DNA from: Bacteroidota bacterium
GTDB lineage: Bacteria > Bacteroidota > Bacteroidia > Chitinophagales > Chitinophagaceae
Direction of reading: 5' to 3'
NCBI GenBank assembly: GCA_029573235.1
Contig: JAKQGX010000027.1
Location: forward strand, 62,001-126,000
Length of the DNA: 64,000 bases
The position numbers were made by a program, and so were the translations under genes. Below are positions 55,901-63,926 of the stretch, in pieces; position 1 is the first letter of the stretch, and every line of letters begins with the position of its first letter. The notes beneath the pieces were generated by a model. It had not been told where the DNA came from. It saw only the letters and a program-made list of their open reading frames with translations, and ran no database searches.

Positions 55901-57011
55901 TCGGTTAATAGCTACTAATTTGCAGGCTTGTATTCCTAAAGACACCGTAACCAAACAAATTTATGTATCCAACAATATCATCCATGCCGATTTTCAATTC
56001 ACGAAAATAGATACCTGCAAACCGTTTACGGCAACTTTCCAAAATACTTCTTCTTTTGGTACTACCACCGGTGCGCAAGTATTCACTAAGTTTTACTGGG
56101 ATTTTGGCGATGGCACCACCTCAACGTTGCAGCATCCACCATTTCATGCGTTTCCGGATAGTGGCTGTTATGACGTACGGTTGATCATGGTGGATACTAC
56201 TGCTTGTAATACACCAGATACCGTCATTAAACGAATTTGCTTCGATGCTACGATTGTGGTCGCTGACTTCTTAGCACCCGACACGATTTGTCAAAACAAT
56301 GGTGTACTGTTTGCCGATAGATCAAAAAATGCAACTTCTTATCAATGGATTTTTGGCGACGGTCAAACATCCAATGCTACATCCCCCGTTCATGCATTTC
56401 AAGCTGCAGGTACTTACTTGGTTACTTTGATAGTGGGTAATCCGAATAGCTGCAATAAATTTGATACCATTACCTATAGCATTACCGTAAGAAAGTTGCC
56501 GGTAGCAGATTTCATTCATCGCCCCTTGGTGCCGGTGGGTAATGAACTGACTGTGTTTACCAACCGATCTAAAGATGCCATATCGTATATATGGGATTTT
56601 GGCGATGGTACCGGCAGTAATGAAAAAGATCCTTCTCATCAATATAAGAGAACAAAAACCTATTTGGTATGCCTTACAGCAATAGACGACAAAGGCTGTG
56701 CGGATACCATTTGCAAAAGTGTAGATGCCTTGGTAATACCGGCCATTGGTGTTCCTACTGCCTTTAGCCCCAATGGTGATGGTGCCAATGATATACTATA
56801 TGTATATGGAGCCGCAGTAGAGTCCTTTACATTCAAGCTATACAATCGTTGGGGTCAGTTGTTATTCGAAACGACTGACCTTACCAAAGGTTGGGATGGG
56901 TTATACAAAGGAAAACCGCAAGAGATGGATAGCTATGCCTATACGCTGCAAGCCAATTTCTATGATGGAACTACTGCCAGCAAAGAGGGAAATGTAACCT
57001 TGCTACGGTAA
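52944..57011 (+). CDS. Giant surface protein with SBBP repeats, six PKD domains and T9SS type B sorting domain
   Basis: This 1355-residue protein has a signal peptide (start ATG 52944 or, four codons later, ATG 52956; cleavage near SFAQ). The N-terminal DUF7948-type domain opens LEFIENKGQWEGPHQY (about 30-245). A beta-propeller of SBBP-like repeats (about 250-770) is rich in FLGGTNNEQPHSLVVDAANN-type units. Six PKD domains (about 780-1250) each have a W-D/I-F-G-D-G motif (YSWDFGDGG, FHWDFGDGT, IQWDFGDGT, FYWDFGDGT, YQWIFGDGQ, YIWDFGDGT). The C-terminal gliding-associated type B sorting domain (1265-1355) reads PTAFSPNGDGANDILY, YNRWGQLLFET and GWDGLYKGKPQEMDSYAY. It is likely a secreted adhesin. 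The PorP/SprF partner gene follows after 39 nt. Confidence 0.9.
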   Translation: MISKMRYFYSFLFLLGGLFFSWNSFAQYKTLEFIENKGQWEGPHQYLASTEIENIYLEKNAITYSLSDAKNLEYIKKLKDGGLKDGTVFKYHTYKVTFTGANTQCEITPGKKERHYYNYFLGSNPEKWQTEIHPARVLDYKAIYPGVDMHISSEKQQLKYEFILAAGADPSQIIMRYDGQEQLLLSKGNLIIKTSVGEVKELKPYTYQLINGEKKEIACHYQVKGNEVSFFFPKGYDKSSLLVIDPTVVFATFTGATADNWGFTATYDQSGNFYAGGIVSYIQPTNSFPTSLGAFQTVYNGGSTTTNTQYPCDIVVFKYNAVGNAYLFATFLGGTNNEQPHSLVVDAANNLIVAGRTYSANYPVKSDSYDTSYNGGADIIITKLNATGTALLGSTYIGGSGDDGVNENAGAFVQGVLKHNFGDDARSEVIIDNAANVYMAASTVSANFPITSNAFQSSLQGGQDGVVIKLNNNLSNLIWSTYLGGSSNDGAYVLALNKQQSHLYVGGGTRSANFPITLGTLNSTYIGGTVDGFICRFNNSGTYGLDKTTFIGTTNYDQCYGLQIDDENSVYAMGQTLGGTFPVTPGVYSNAGSSQFVIKLDSLLATNVYSTVFGSSNSTQTNISPVAFLVDTCQNVYISGWGGNLGGATFTGIGTTLGMYTSSGAIQTVTDGSDFYFFVLAKNAISPLYATFYGGNGAGEHVDGGTSRFDKNGVVYQAICGGCGGNSNFPTTAGSVSTINGSANCNIAAIKMAFELGVVNALAIANPDTVGCAPFLVNFSNGSTNATSYSWDFGDGGSSTLATPSHTYLNPGNYTVRMIANNPNACKVSDTVYLQVVVINNSIVPAFQFSKVDSCSPYSALLTNTSIIPPVGTTTFHWDFGDGTTSTLQNPPLHTFPDTGCYTVRLILTNPQACKSPDTIIHKICYQVTTVTAAMTVPDTLCINMPGQFSSNAINAQSIQWDFGDGTSGTMPNTSHTYSAPGLYTVRLIATNLQACIPKDTVTKQIYVSNNIIHADFQFTKIDTCKPFTATFQNTSSFGTTTGAQVFTKFYWDFGDGTTSTLQHPPFHAFPDSGCYDVRLIMVDTTACNTPDTVIKRICFDATIVVADFLAPDTICQNNGVLFADRSKNATSYQWIFGDGQTSNATSPVHAFQAAGTYLVTLIVGNPNSCNKFDTITYSITVRKLPVADFIHRPLVPVGNELTVFTNRSKDAISYIWDFGDGTGSNEKDPSHQYKRTKTYLVCLTAIDDKGCADTICKSVDALVIPAIGVPTAFSPNGDGANDILYVYGAAVESFTFKLYNRWGQLLFETTDLTKGWDGLYKGKPQEMDSYAYTLQANFYDGTTASKEGNVTLLR

Positions 57012-57050
57012 CAAATGCTTTTTTGCAGGAAGTAAAAACAATGATTCTTT

Positions 57051-58079
57051 ATGAAAAAATTATTCTTCTATATAGTTGTCCTTTTGACCTTCATCACTGT
57101 TTCTACTAGGCAGCAGATTTGGGCGCAAGGCATTCATTTCTCGCAATATTATCATGCACCTTTGTTGTTGAATCCGGCTAATACCGGATTGTCGCCGGAA
57201 AATGACTATCGGGTAGGTGTGAATTATCGTAAGCAATGGGCTTCCATTCCCGTGCCTTATAACACCTTCTCGCTTTACGGCGATTTTCAACTCATGCGAA
57301 ATAGAAATGAAACCAACTGGATGGGAGTAGGTTTTTCTTTTTGGAATGACAAAGTCGGTGACGGCGATTTAAAGCTCACTAAGTTTGATGTTCAGCTGGC
57401 CTATCATGTACAAATGGGTGAATACAGCATGTTGTCGGGTGGTGTATCGGTGGGCTATGCAGAGCGCTCGGTGGATTTTAGCAAGTTCTCCTTTGGGCAA
57501 CAATGGGATGGCTTTATTTTTAATCAATCCATACCCAGTGGTGAGAGTGGTTATTTTGCTAAAAGCCGGTATGCAGATATATCAGTGGGTATCAATTATG
57601 CCATCTTTCCCAATGAAAATTTATACTTGAAAATAGGATTAGGAATGGCGCATATTAATCAACCCAAAGAAAGTTTTTATGGACAGCAAAATAAAGTAGG
57701 CGCCCGCCCCACGGCTAATATTGACGCCTTGATAAAGCTGAGTGAATATGTGGTGTTAAATCCTTCGTTGTATTATACGACACAGTCGGGTGCTTCCGAA
57801 TTATTGTATGGCACCTTGTTTGGCGTTTCTATTGGTGGCGGACAAGAGAAGAACGCTAAGTTATTAGTAGGTGCCTTTCATCGATATGGAGATGCTGCAG
57901 TGGCTGCTTTGGGGCTAAAATATCAACAATGGAAACTGATGACGAGCTACGATATTACCATGTCAACATTAGCACAAGCCAACAAAGGACGTGGCGCTTT
58001 TGAAATGGGATTTGTATTTGAGGCACTATACAACAGCTTTTCTAAAGACCGAAGAACCTATAACTGTCCTCGCTTTTAA
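57051..58079 (+). CDS. PorP/SprF-family T9SS outer-membrane partner
   Basis: This 342-residue protein has a signal peptide ending IWAQ. The family hallmark after it is GIHFSQYYHAPLLLNPANTG, then NDYRVGVNYRKQWASIPVPYNTFSLYGD. The remainder is a 14-strand type barrel sequence. SprF-like proteins sit at the outer membrane and are needed for surface display of a particular type B substrate. The location 39 nt after the 1355-residue type B protein fits that role exactly. Substrate pairing is inferred from position. Confidence 0.93.
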   Translation: MKKLFFYIVVLLTFITVSTRQQIWAQGIHFSQYYHAPLLLNPANTGLSPENDYRVGVNYRKQWASIPVPYNTFSLYGDFQLMRNRNETNWMGVGFSFWNDKVGDGDLKLTKFDVQLAYHVQMGEYSMLSGGVSVGYAERSVDFSKFSFGQQWDGFIFNQSIPSGESGYFAKSRYADISVGINYAIFPNENLYLKIGLGMAHINQPKESFYGQQNKVGARPTANIDALIKLSEYVVLNPSLYYTTQSGASELLYGTLFGVSIGGGQEKNAKLLVGAFHRYGDAAVAALGLKYQQWKLMTSYDITMSTLAQANKGRGAFEMGFVFEALYNSFSKDRRTYNCPRF

Positions 58080-58089
58080 CAAACATTTG

Positions 58090-58121
58090 TTGCCGCCGTC
58101 TTTATTAATCGGTTACTTTTG
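58090..58121 (+). promoter_or_regulatory. Promoter of the OmpR-type regulator gene
   Basis: TTG (58090-58092), a 21-nt spacer and TACTTTTG (58114-58121) match both Bacteroidota promoter elements. The start codon is 19 nt downstream. Confidence 0.7.
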
Positions 58122-58140
58122 AAATACATATCAATATTAT

Positions 58141-58842
58141 ATGGAAAAAGAAAAATTGAAAGTATTACTTGTAGAAGATGATAGCAACTTCGGGCAAGTA
58201 CTTAAAAACTATTTAGAACTCAACGATTACATTGTCGAATTGGCGCGTGATGGCATCTTAGGATTAGCCGCTTTCCGCAGAGAAAAGTTTGACATCTGTT
58301 TGTTGGATGTCATGATGCCTAATATGGACGGCTTTACCTTGGCGGAAGAAATACGCAATGTCGATTTAGATGTTCCCTTGTTTTTCCTTACAGCAAAGAG
58401 TACAAAAGAAGATATTCTACAAGGGTACAAGTTGGGTGCCGATGACTACATCAACAAGCCTTTTGACAGCGAAATTCTTTTGCAAAAAATAAAAGCTATT
58501 CTGAAACGCAATCAGGATATGCAAGAGAAGCAACATGCGCAAATCGAGTTTAATATTGGCAAGTACCATTTTAATAGCAAACTGCGCATTTTGGAGCATG
58601 AAGGAGAGTCCATCACTCTTTCACCCAAGGAGAACGAACTATTGACGATGTTGGCGGAGTATAAAAATGATTTGCTGCCTCGCGAAACAGCACTGAAGCG
58701 CATTTGGGGCAGTGATACCTACTTTAACGGACGGAGTATGGATGTGTACATTGCCAAGCTACGCAAATATTTAAAAGCCGATAGCAGTGTGGAAATTGTG
58801 AATATTCACGGAAATGGTTTCAGACTGGTAGTGCCGGAATAG
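58141..58842 (+). CDS. OmpR/PhoB-type response regulator
   Basis: This 233-residue regulator has a receiver domain (5-120; E12-D13-D14, phospho-D56 in CLLDVMMPNMDG, T84, K106 in DDYINKPF) and a winged-helix DNA-binding domain (about 135-230; LSPKENELLTMLAEYKN, RSMDVYIAKLRKYLKAD). No histidine kinase is adjacent, so it is an orphan in this window. It has its own full promoter. Confidence 0.94.
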   Translation: MEKEKLKVLLVEDDSNFGQVLKNYLELNDYIVELARDGILGLAAFRREKFDICLLDVMMPNMDGFTLAEEIRNVDLDVPLFFLTAKSTKEDILQGYKLGADDYINKPFDSEILLQKIKAILKRNQDMQEKQHAQIEFNIGKYHFNSKLRILEHEGESITLSPKENELLTMLAEYKNDLLPRETALKRIWGSDTYFNGRSMDVYIAKLRKYLKADSSVEIVNIHGNGFRLVVPE

Positions 58843-58865
58843 GAAGTAAAGGGAATAAGTTATTA

Positions 58866-58914
58866 TAGTTACTATTACGGTCGCGGTGAAGCCGCGACCG
58901 TAATAGTAACTATT
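58866..58914. repeat. Perfect 22-bp inverted repeat with 5-nt loop
   Basis: The left arm 58866-58887 and right arm 58893-58914 are perfectly complementary over 22 bp, with loop TGAAG. The inner half is GC-rich (ACGGTCGCGG) in an AT-rich context. It lies between convergent genes but neither side has a T run, so it is not a standard terminator. It may be a REP- or MITE-like palindromic element, or a stable transcript-end structure. Confidence 0.7.
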
Positions 58915-58950
58915 CAATATGACCTACTTGGCGCTCCGTCAAAAGGGCTT

Positions 58951-59958
58951 CTACTTCTTCTTAATACTTAACAGACTCCAATCCGTTTGCTCTGCAACAA
59001 TCGTATTGGTGAGAGTCCCCAATCCGTCTATCGTCATTTCTACCACATCATTGGGTTGCAGCCATTGCGGACGGTAATTGGCATCATGCAACAATCCGGT
59101 GCCGTTTAATTCTAAGAAACAACCGGTGCCCACTGTGCCGCTACCTATCACTTCGCCTGGGTGAACCTCTACACCATAGGCGCAGCGCTCAATGATTTCG
59201 GCAAAGGTCCAGTCCATATCGCCCATGTTGCCCTCGCTCACTTGAATACCGTTTACTTTACAGGTCATTTTTAATTGGAAATTATTACCTGTATGCCCTT
59301 GTTTGGGAGCCGTTTTGTAAGCTTCTAATTCGTCCGGTGTCACCAGCATTGGGCCAATAACGGTACTAAAATCTTTTCCTTTAGCTGGTCCAAGATTGAG
59401 CAACATCTCTTCCATTTGCAAGGTGCGTGCACTCATGTCATTCATTATCATGTATCCGGCTATGTAGTCATCCGCATGTTCTGCTTTAATGTTCTTTCCT
59501 TTTTTTGATGTAATGATGGCGGCTTCCAATTCAAAGTCCAATTTATTGAAATGATCCGGCATGCAATGCACTGCTCCTGGACCTTGAACGGCTAAATGGT
59601 TGGTGAAATAAAATATTGGATACTGATCGAACTCGGGTATCATATCTACTTTTCTATTACGACGTGCTGCAGCTACATGCTGACGAAAAGCGTAGCCATC
59701 ACGACAAGAAACAGGACGTGGCAATGGAGCCAAAATGGTTGCTTGCTGGTAAGGAGTAGGTTGTGGAATGGATATTTTTCCGGAGCGCAACGCTTCTTCT
59801 GCATTTCGGGCAATATCAGCATATCGATCCCAATCTTGCAGCATCTCCAACAGCGTTGTAGGGAGGCTTGCATGAAGTTCGTTGGTGGGGTATAAATAGT
59901 CGTTGTGCAACAAAGCGAGTTGCTCTTTCCCATTATTCGAATAAGTGACTAGTTTCAT
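58951..59958 (-). CDS. Fumarylacetoacetate hydrolase family protein
   Basis: This 335-residue enzyme has the FAH fold. An N-terminal FAH_N-like part spans about 1-75. The catalytic part has PVSCRDGYAFRQHV, FYFTNHLAVQGPG, the metal ligands in DFELEAAIITSKKGKNI, YMIMNDMSARTLQ, and GTVGTGCFLELNG. In Bacteroidota such genes serve tyrosine breakdown (fumarylacetoacetate to fumarate and acetoacetate), which fits hmgA at 25.6 kb, but related 2-keto-acid hydratases share the fold. It is monocistronic. Confidence 0.85.
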   Translation of the reverse strand: MKLVTYSNNGKEQLALLHNDYLYPTNELHASLPTTLLEMLQDWDRYADIARNAEEALRSGKISIPQPTPYQQATILAPLPRPVSCRDGYAFRQHVAAARRNRKVDMIPEFDQYPIFYFTNHLAVQGPGAVHCMPDHFNKLDFELEAAIITSKKGKNIKAEHADDYIAGYMIMNDMSARTLQMEEMLLNLGPAKGKDFSTVIGPMLVTPDELEAYKTAPKQGHTGNNFQLKMTCKVNGIQVSEGNMGDMDWTFAEIIERCAYGVEVHPGEVIGSGTVGTGCFLELNGTGLLHDANYRPQWLQPNDVVEMTIDGLGTLTNTIVAEQTDWSLLSIKKK

Positions 59959-60099
59959 CTTTATTAGATTGTGTTAATGAATAATTCTTGTTGTAGAATG
60001 ATACAGTCCAAATTCCTTCTTCAGTGTGGATACACACCAAAAAAGTAGTTCGGCGTTGCAAATGTAAAAGAAATAATTAGTGCTGTGAAGTAGGCACTA

Positions 60100-60450
60100 T
60101 CATTGACGTGATTGAATGCTTTTCACGTTGCCAATATAGTATAAGCGTTGTAGATTGTCGGGTAGGTTAAGGGCCACTGTTTTCAACGTGCTGCCTTCGT
60201 AATATAATGACACTTGGTTTTTCTTGCGCTCCTGATGTTTGTACCAATAGCGTTCCCCATCAATGGTAATAAATTTCTTGTTGACGAAAAGAATGCCGGT
60301 TTCTTCTGTGGTGCTTACTTGTTCCTGCCCATCAGGACGGTACGATATGGTGCTTACCTTCGTATAGCCATAAGGTTTCTCTTGGCTATTAAGCATTTTG
60401 AACAGAATGATACTTAAAGCAAAAATTACTATAATAAAGACAATACCCAT
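60100..60450 (-). CDS. Small single-pass membrane protein of unknown function
   Basis: This 116-residue protein has one N-terminal membrane helix (MGIVFIIVIFALSIILFKML) and a soluble, strand-rich tail (TGILFVNKKFITIDGERYWY). No family is recognised. It lies 130 bp after the upstream CorC-like gene on the same strand and 141 bp before the FAH gene, apparently independent. Composition and frame are normal for a real gene. Confidence 0.6.
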   Translation of the reverse strand: MGIVFIIVIFALSIILFKMLNSQEKPYGYTKVSTISYRPDGQEQVSTTEETGILFVNKKFITIDGERYWYKHQERKKNQVSLYYEGSTLKTVALNLPDNLQRLYYIGNVKSIQSRQ

Positions 60451-60580
60451 TTCGTAAAATCTTTCAAATGTGTACGGTCAGATATCCTGACTCGATTTCC
60501 AGATAAAAAAGATGTTTAGCTGATAAAGATAGGTTTTATAGATTAGTATTACAAGCCCGAAAAAAAATGCTTCGAAGAAG

Positions 60581-61891
60581 CTAAATATCGTCATCATCTT
60601 TCGACACTATTTCCAACTCTACTGTTTCAGCAGAATTGCGGTACATCTTCTTAATGCGTACCAAATAAGGGTCTACATTAACTATATCTCCTTCTTGTAA
60701 TTCTTGAGGATACATAAAGGCTATCAAGCCGGATAGTGTCTCGTATTCTTCACTTTCATCCAACCGGTAAGGCAAATATTTGTTGATGTCCGACAGTTTT
60801 CGATGGGCACTAACCAAAAATGTATTCGTTCCAATTTTTTCTACATAGGGTTTCTCGTTGTCGTATTCATCTTGTATCTCGCCTACCAGCTCTTCCAAAA
60901 TATCTTCCATGCTCACGATGCCGGATACTTCGCCAATCTCATTAGTCACTATTGCCATTTGCATCCGTTTTTTCTGAAATTCTTTTAAGACATCTTTTAT
61001 TTTTTTACTCTCCGGAATAAAGTAAGTTTTACGAATCAGTGGCTCTAATGTATCCGGTTTTTTAACTGCCATCATCGTGCGCATCAAATCCTTTGTGTAA
61101 ATCACGCCAATGATTTCGTCCAAAGAAGTAGTATAAACCGGATAGCGAGAATAACCTTCTGAAATAGCGAAGTTGATAGCTTGCTGCAACGTGAAATCCG
61201 CTCGCATAGCTGTAATGTTTTTCCGTAAGGTTTGAATATCGCTTACGCGCCGATCGTCAAAGTCGAATACATTTCGTATCAAATCTCTTTCGGTTTCCTC
61301 AATAGCGCCACCCTCATGGCTTTCAGAGATTATCATTTTCAATTCCTCCTCAGAATGTATTTCACTGCCATGCAATGATTGGATGCCGATAAGACGAAGA
61401 ATGAAATTGGCAAAACCATTGAGTAACCAAATAAAGGGACGAAAAACAAAGTAAAACATTCGTAGTGGCAACGACACTGCAAAGGTGGTGCTGGTAGGAT
61501 AACGAATAGCGAGCGACTTAGGCGCCAATTCACCAAAAGTGATATGCAAAACCGTAATTAACGCAAAGGCAATGGGCACCGCTAAGGCGTGTGCTGTTTC
61601 CTCGGTCAGGTTAAAATTGAAAAACTCAAAGAATTGCAGTAGCAGATTGGTAACCACGCCTTCACCTACCCAACCTAATCCAAGACTGGCGAGGGTAATG
61701 CCTAATTGCGTTGCTGCTAAGTATGCGTCTAAGTTGTTGACAATATTTTTTGCTGTATTAGAGAGGGTTTTATTCACGTCATCGCGGACTTCGATTTGCG
61801 ATGTACGCACTTTTACAATTGCGAATTCTGCTGCTACAAAAAATCCATTCAGCAATACAAGAAACAGTGTTATAAATAGATCAAATGCCAT
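60581..61891 (-). CDS. CNNM/CBS/CorC-type membrane protein (hemolysin family)
   Basis: This 436-residue protein has a DUF21/CNNM transmembrane domain (about 1-190; FITLFLVLLNGFFVAAEFAI, GITLASLGLGWVGEG). A CBS pair follows (about 205-330; RVSDIQTLRKNITAMRADFT, GYSRYPVYTTSLDEIIGVIY, MAIVTNEIGEVSGIVSMEDI), then a C-terminal CorC_HlyC domain (about 350-430). These proteins are linked to Mg2+ or other divalent cation transport; the hemolysin name is historical. A TAGTTTTG box precedes it. Confidence 0.93.
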   Translation of the reverse strand: MAFDLFITLFLVLLNGFFVAAEFAIVKVRTSQIEVRDDVNKTLSNTAKNIVNNLDAYLAATQLGITLASLGLGWVGEGVVTNLLLQFFEFFNFNLTEETAHALAVPIAFALITVLHITFGELAPKSLAIRYPTSTTFAVSLPLRMFYFVFRPFIWLLNGFANFILRLIGIQSLHGSEIHSEEELKMIISESHEGGAIEETERDLIRNVFDFDDRRVSDIQTLRKNITAMRADFTLQQAINFAISEGYSRYPVYTTSLDEIIGVIYTKDLMRTMMAVKKPDTLEPLIRKTYFIPESKKIKDVLKEFQKKRMQMAIVTNEIGEVSGIVSMEDILEELVGEIQDEYDNEKPYVEKIGTNTFLVSAHRKLSDINKYLPYRLDESEEYETLSGLIAFMYPQELQEGDIVNVDPYLVRIKKMYRNSAETVELEIVSKDDDDI

Positions 61892-61904
61892 GGTGGCGGG
61901 GCAT

Positions 61905-61912
61905 CAAAACTA
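61905..61912 (-). promoter_or_regulatory. -7 element of the CNNM/CorC gene
   Basis: The minus strand reads TAGTTTTG, a perfect TAnnTTTG, 13 nt upstream of the ATG at 61891. The leader would be very short. Confidence 0.4.
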
Positions 61913-61957
61913 AAACCCCAATTAGTATTTTTTTGTTTAGGGTGGAAAGATACAGTA

Positions 61958-63904
61958 TTATTTTTTTATAAGAGTAAGAGACAGTGCAATATTTCGCTCC
62001 GGCATAGGGCGATAGGCTACTACGGTATAGCTTTCTGAAAGGATATTGTTCACCCCTATTGCCGCCCGAAAACAATAGTCGCCACAATAAAAATCTTTTC
62101 CTAAACGTGCACTCCCAAGGGTAAAGGAGGGTAAATAACCCGTTTCGTCCGTATTGTAATATCGAGCTCCGGTAAAAGTATGGGTATAGTGTAGGCTATA
62201 GCCGCAATAGGTTATGCTGGCTTGCGCAATGTTTATCCACTGTGGGGTATAGGGTATTTGTTTGCCAATACTTCCATCATTGGGTAAATAACTTTTCGTA
62301 GTAACGGCACTTGTATAGGCTCCTTTCCATCCAAGTTCAGCACGTAGATTGCCTTTCCGGTATATGAGACGACAATCGGTTTCGGCACCGGTACTGCGTA
62401 CAGTGGCAAGATTATGCGGTGTCCATATTGCACCACCAAACCAAGCAATCCAGTCGTTTATTTCTCGGTAATAATAAGCCAAGTCACAGGAAAAAAGTAG
62501 CTGCTTTGAAATGGGGATGTTTAGATTCCATCCCATATCAACCGCCCAACCTATTTCCGGTTTTAAAGTGAGATTGCCACCCGGTTCAAAATACTGCTCA
62601 TTCAATGTGGGGTTACGATACGTTCGTTGGGCATTGGCACGTAGTTGTAAGTCTTTCGTAAGAGAATAATCGATACCCATGCCGGGTAAGAACACGAACT
62701 TACCATCAATCACCTCTTCTCTCGTATGAAGGCTGAGGTGTCCATTGTTGTTATTAAGGGTGTAAGTATATGCTACCGCCAGTGCATATTTCGTTTGCCT
62801 TGCCATGCCGTTACGAAGGGGCATTTGTGCTACTTGAATGGGTGCAAATACCAATATCTTACGATGGGGCGATAAGGATTGTCGCCACCCGGCTTCTGCA
62901 AAATATTGCTGGGAGGTATTGGTAGTAAACATATGAATGGCGCTGTCTTGATAGTCTAGTATATCTTTCAGATAAGCTATGCGGAAATATTGTTTTTGCA
63001 ATTGAGCATCTCTGTTCCATTCTGCCATGATTCTGGTAGCTCTATCTTTTCTTTTCTTAGTTGATATATTTTCAAACAATGCAGGAGGTATGTCCCTTTG
63101 ATATTGCTGGTGCCAAGCCACTACACGCAATGTGTTTTTATTATTTACTTGATAAGCGGTTTGCAACATGCTCGAAGCACCGGATAGTTGCGCATGTTCA
63201 TTGGTGCGCTGCGTACCGTTTTGATGGTAGGTAAAATTATTCGCTGCAGTTTGCGCCATGCCATTGACTTGAATAAAAAACTTTTTGTGCGAAAGTGCTA
63301 CTTGCGCTATTCCCTGATATTGACGATAACTACCCATGCCTATTGCTGCTTCTGCCATCCAGTGGGTTGCCGTATCAAAGCGGGGCTTTAGGCTTTCTAA
63401 CAGCAAGGCACCACCCACATTACCACTTCCCAGTAGGGCAGCTGAGCTTCCATAAAGTATTTGCAGTTGGTGAATAGCAGATACAGGTAGGTTTGAAATA
63501 TCCGTAATACCTAAAGCCGCATTTTGAATAGGGATACCATTCCAATACACTTGCGATTGTGCCGCAGAGGAGCCTCTGAAATTTAACGTAGCCATACTAT
63601 TAATACCTGATGACCTTATGAACACAGGAAACTGTTCTTGTAGTAATTGCGTGACTTGTTGGGTTTGGTATTGACGCAAGAGGGCACTGTCGATGGTCAC
63701 GAGGCGTTGCCCTGTTGCAAATTCTTTAATGCGCAGGTCTTGCGAAATATTCTTTTCTTTTTTGTCTTGGATATTTATTTCACGAAGTGTATCGGCAATA
63801 GGCTGGGCAAGCCCCATTTGCGTTTCTATTGATAGTGCGACTATCAGCATCATCAGAAAGAATGAAATGGAAAAACAGGGAAGCCTCATGTTGATTGGTT
63901 TCAT
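61958..63904 (-). CDS. TonB-dependent receptor, BtuB-like architecture
   Basis: This receptor of about 648 residues has a signal peptide (ending near GLAQP), a TonB box-like region (DTLREINIQ), and a plug (about 65-175; LLQEQFPVFIRSSGINSMAT, FRGSSAAQSQVYWNGIPIQN, LYGSSAALLGSGNVGGALLL). A 22-strand barrel ends in RNIALSLTLIKK. There is no N-terminal carboxypeptidase-like domain, as in the vitamin B12/siderophore group and unlike the SusC group. Start is ATG 63902-63904 or, five codons later, 63889; the frame stays open further upstream, but that region encodes another gene's end. The partial gene 22 nt upstream may encode its surface partner. The ligand is unproven. Confidence 0.88.
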   Translation of the reverse strand: MKPINMRLPCFSISFFLMMLIVALSIETQMGLAQPIADTLREINIQDKKEKNISQDLRIKEFATGQRLVTIDSALLRQYQTQQVTQLLQEQFPVFIRSSGINSMATLNFRGSSAAQSQVYWNGIPIQNAALGITDISNLPVSAIHQLQILYGSSAALLGSGNVGGALLLESLKPRFDTATHWMAEAAIGMGSYRQYQGIAQVALSHKKFFIQVNGMAQTAANNFTYHQNGTQRTNEHAQLSGASSMLQTAYQVNNKNTLRVVAWHQQYQRDIPPALFENISTKKRKDRATRIMAEWNRDAQLQKQYFRIAYLKDILDYQDSAIHMFTTNTSQQYFAEAGWRQSLSPHRKILVFAPIQVAQMPLRNGMARQTKYALAVAYTYTLNNNNGHLSLHTREEVIDGKFVFLPGMGIDYSLTKDLQLRANAQRTYRNPTLNEQYFEPGGNLTLKPEIGWAVDMGWNLNIPISKQLLFSCDLAYYYREINDWIAWFGGAIWTPHNLATVRSTGAETDCRLIYRKGNLRAELGWKGAYTSAVTTKSYLPNDGSIGKQIPYTPQWINIAQASITYCGYSLHYTHTFTGARYYNTDETGYLPSFTLGSARLGKDFYCGDYCFRAAIGVNNILSESYTVVAYRPMPERNIALSLTLIKK

Positions 63905-63926
63905 TACAATACCGCAAAGGAATAGG

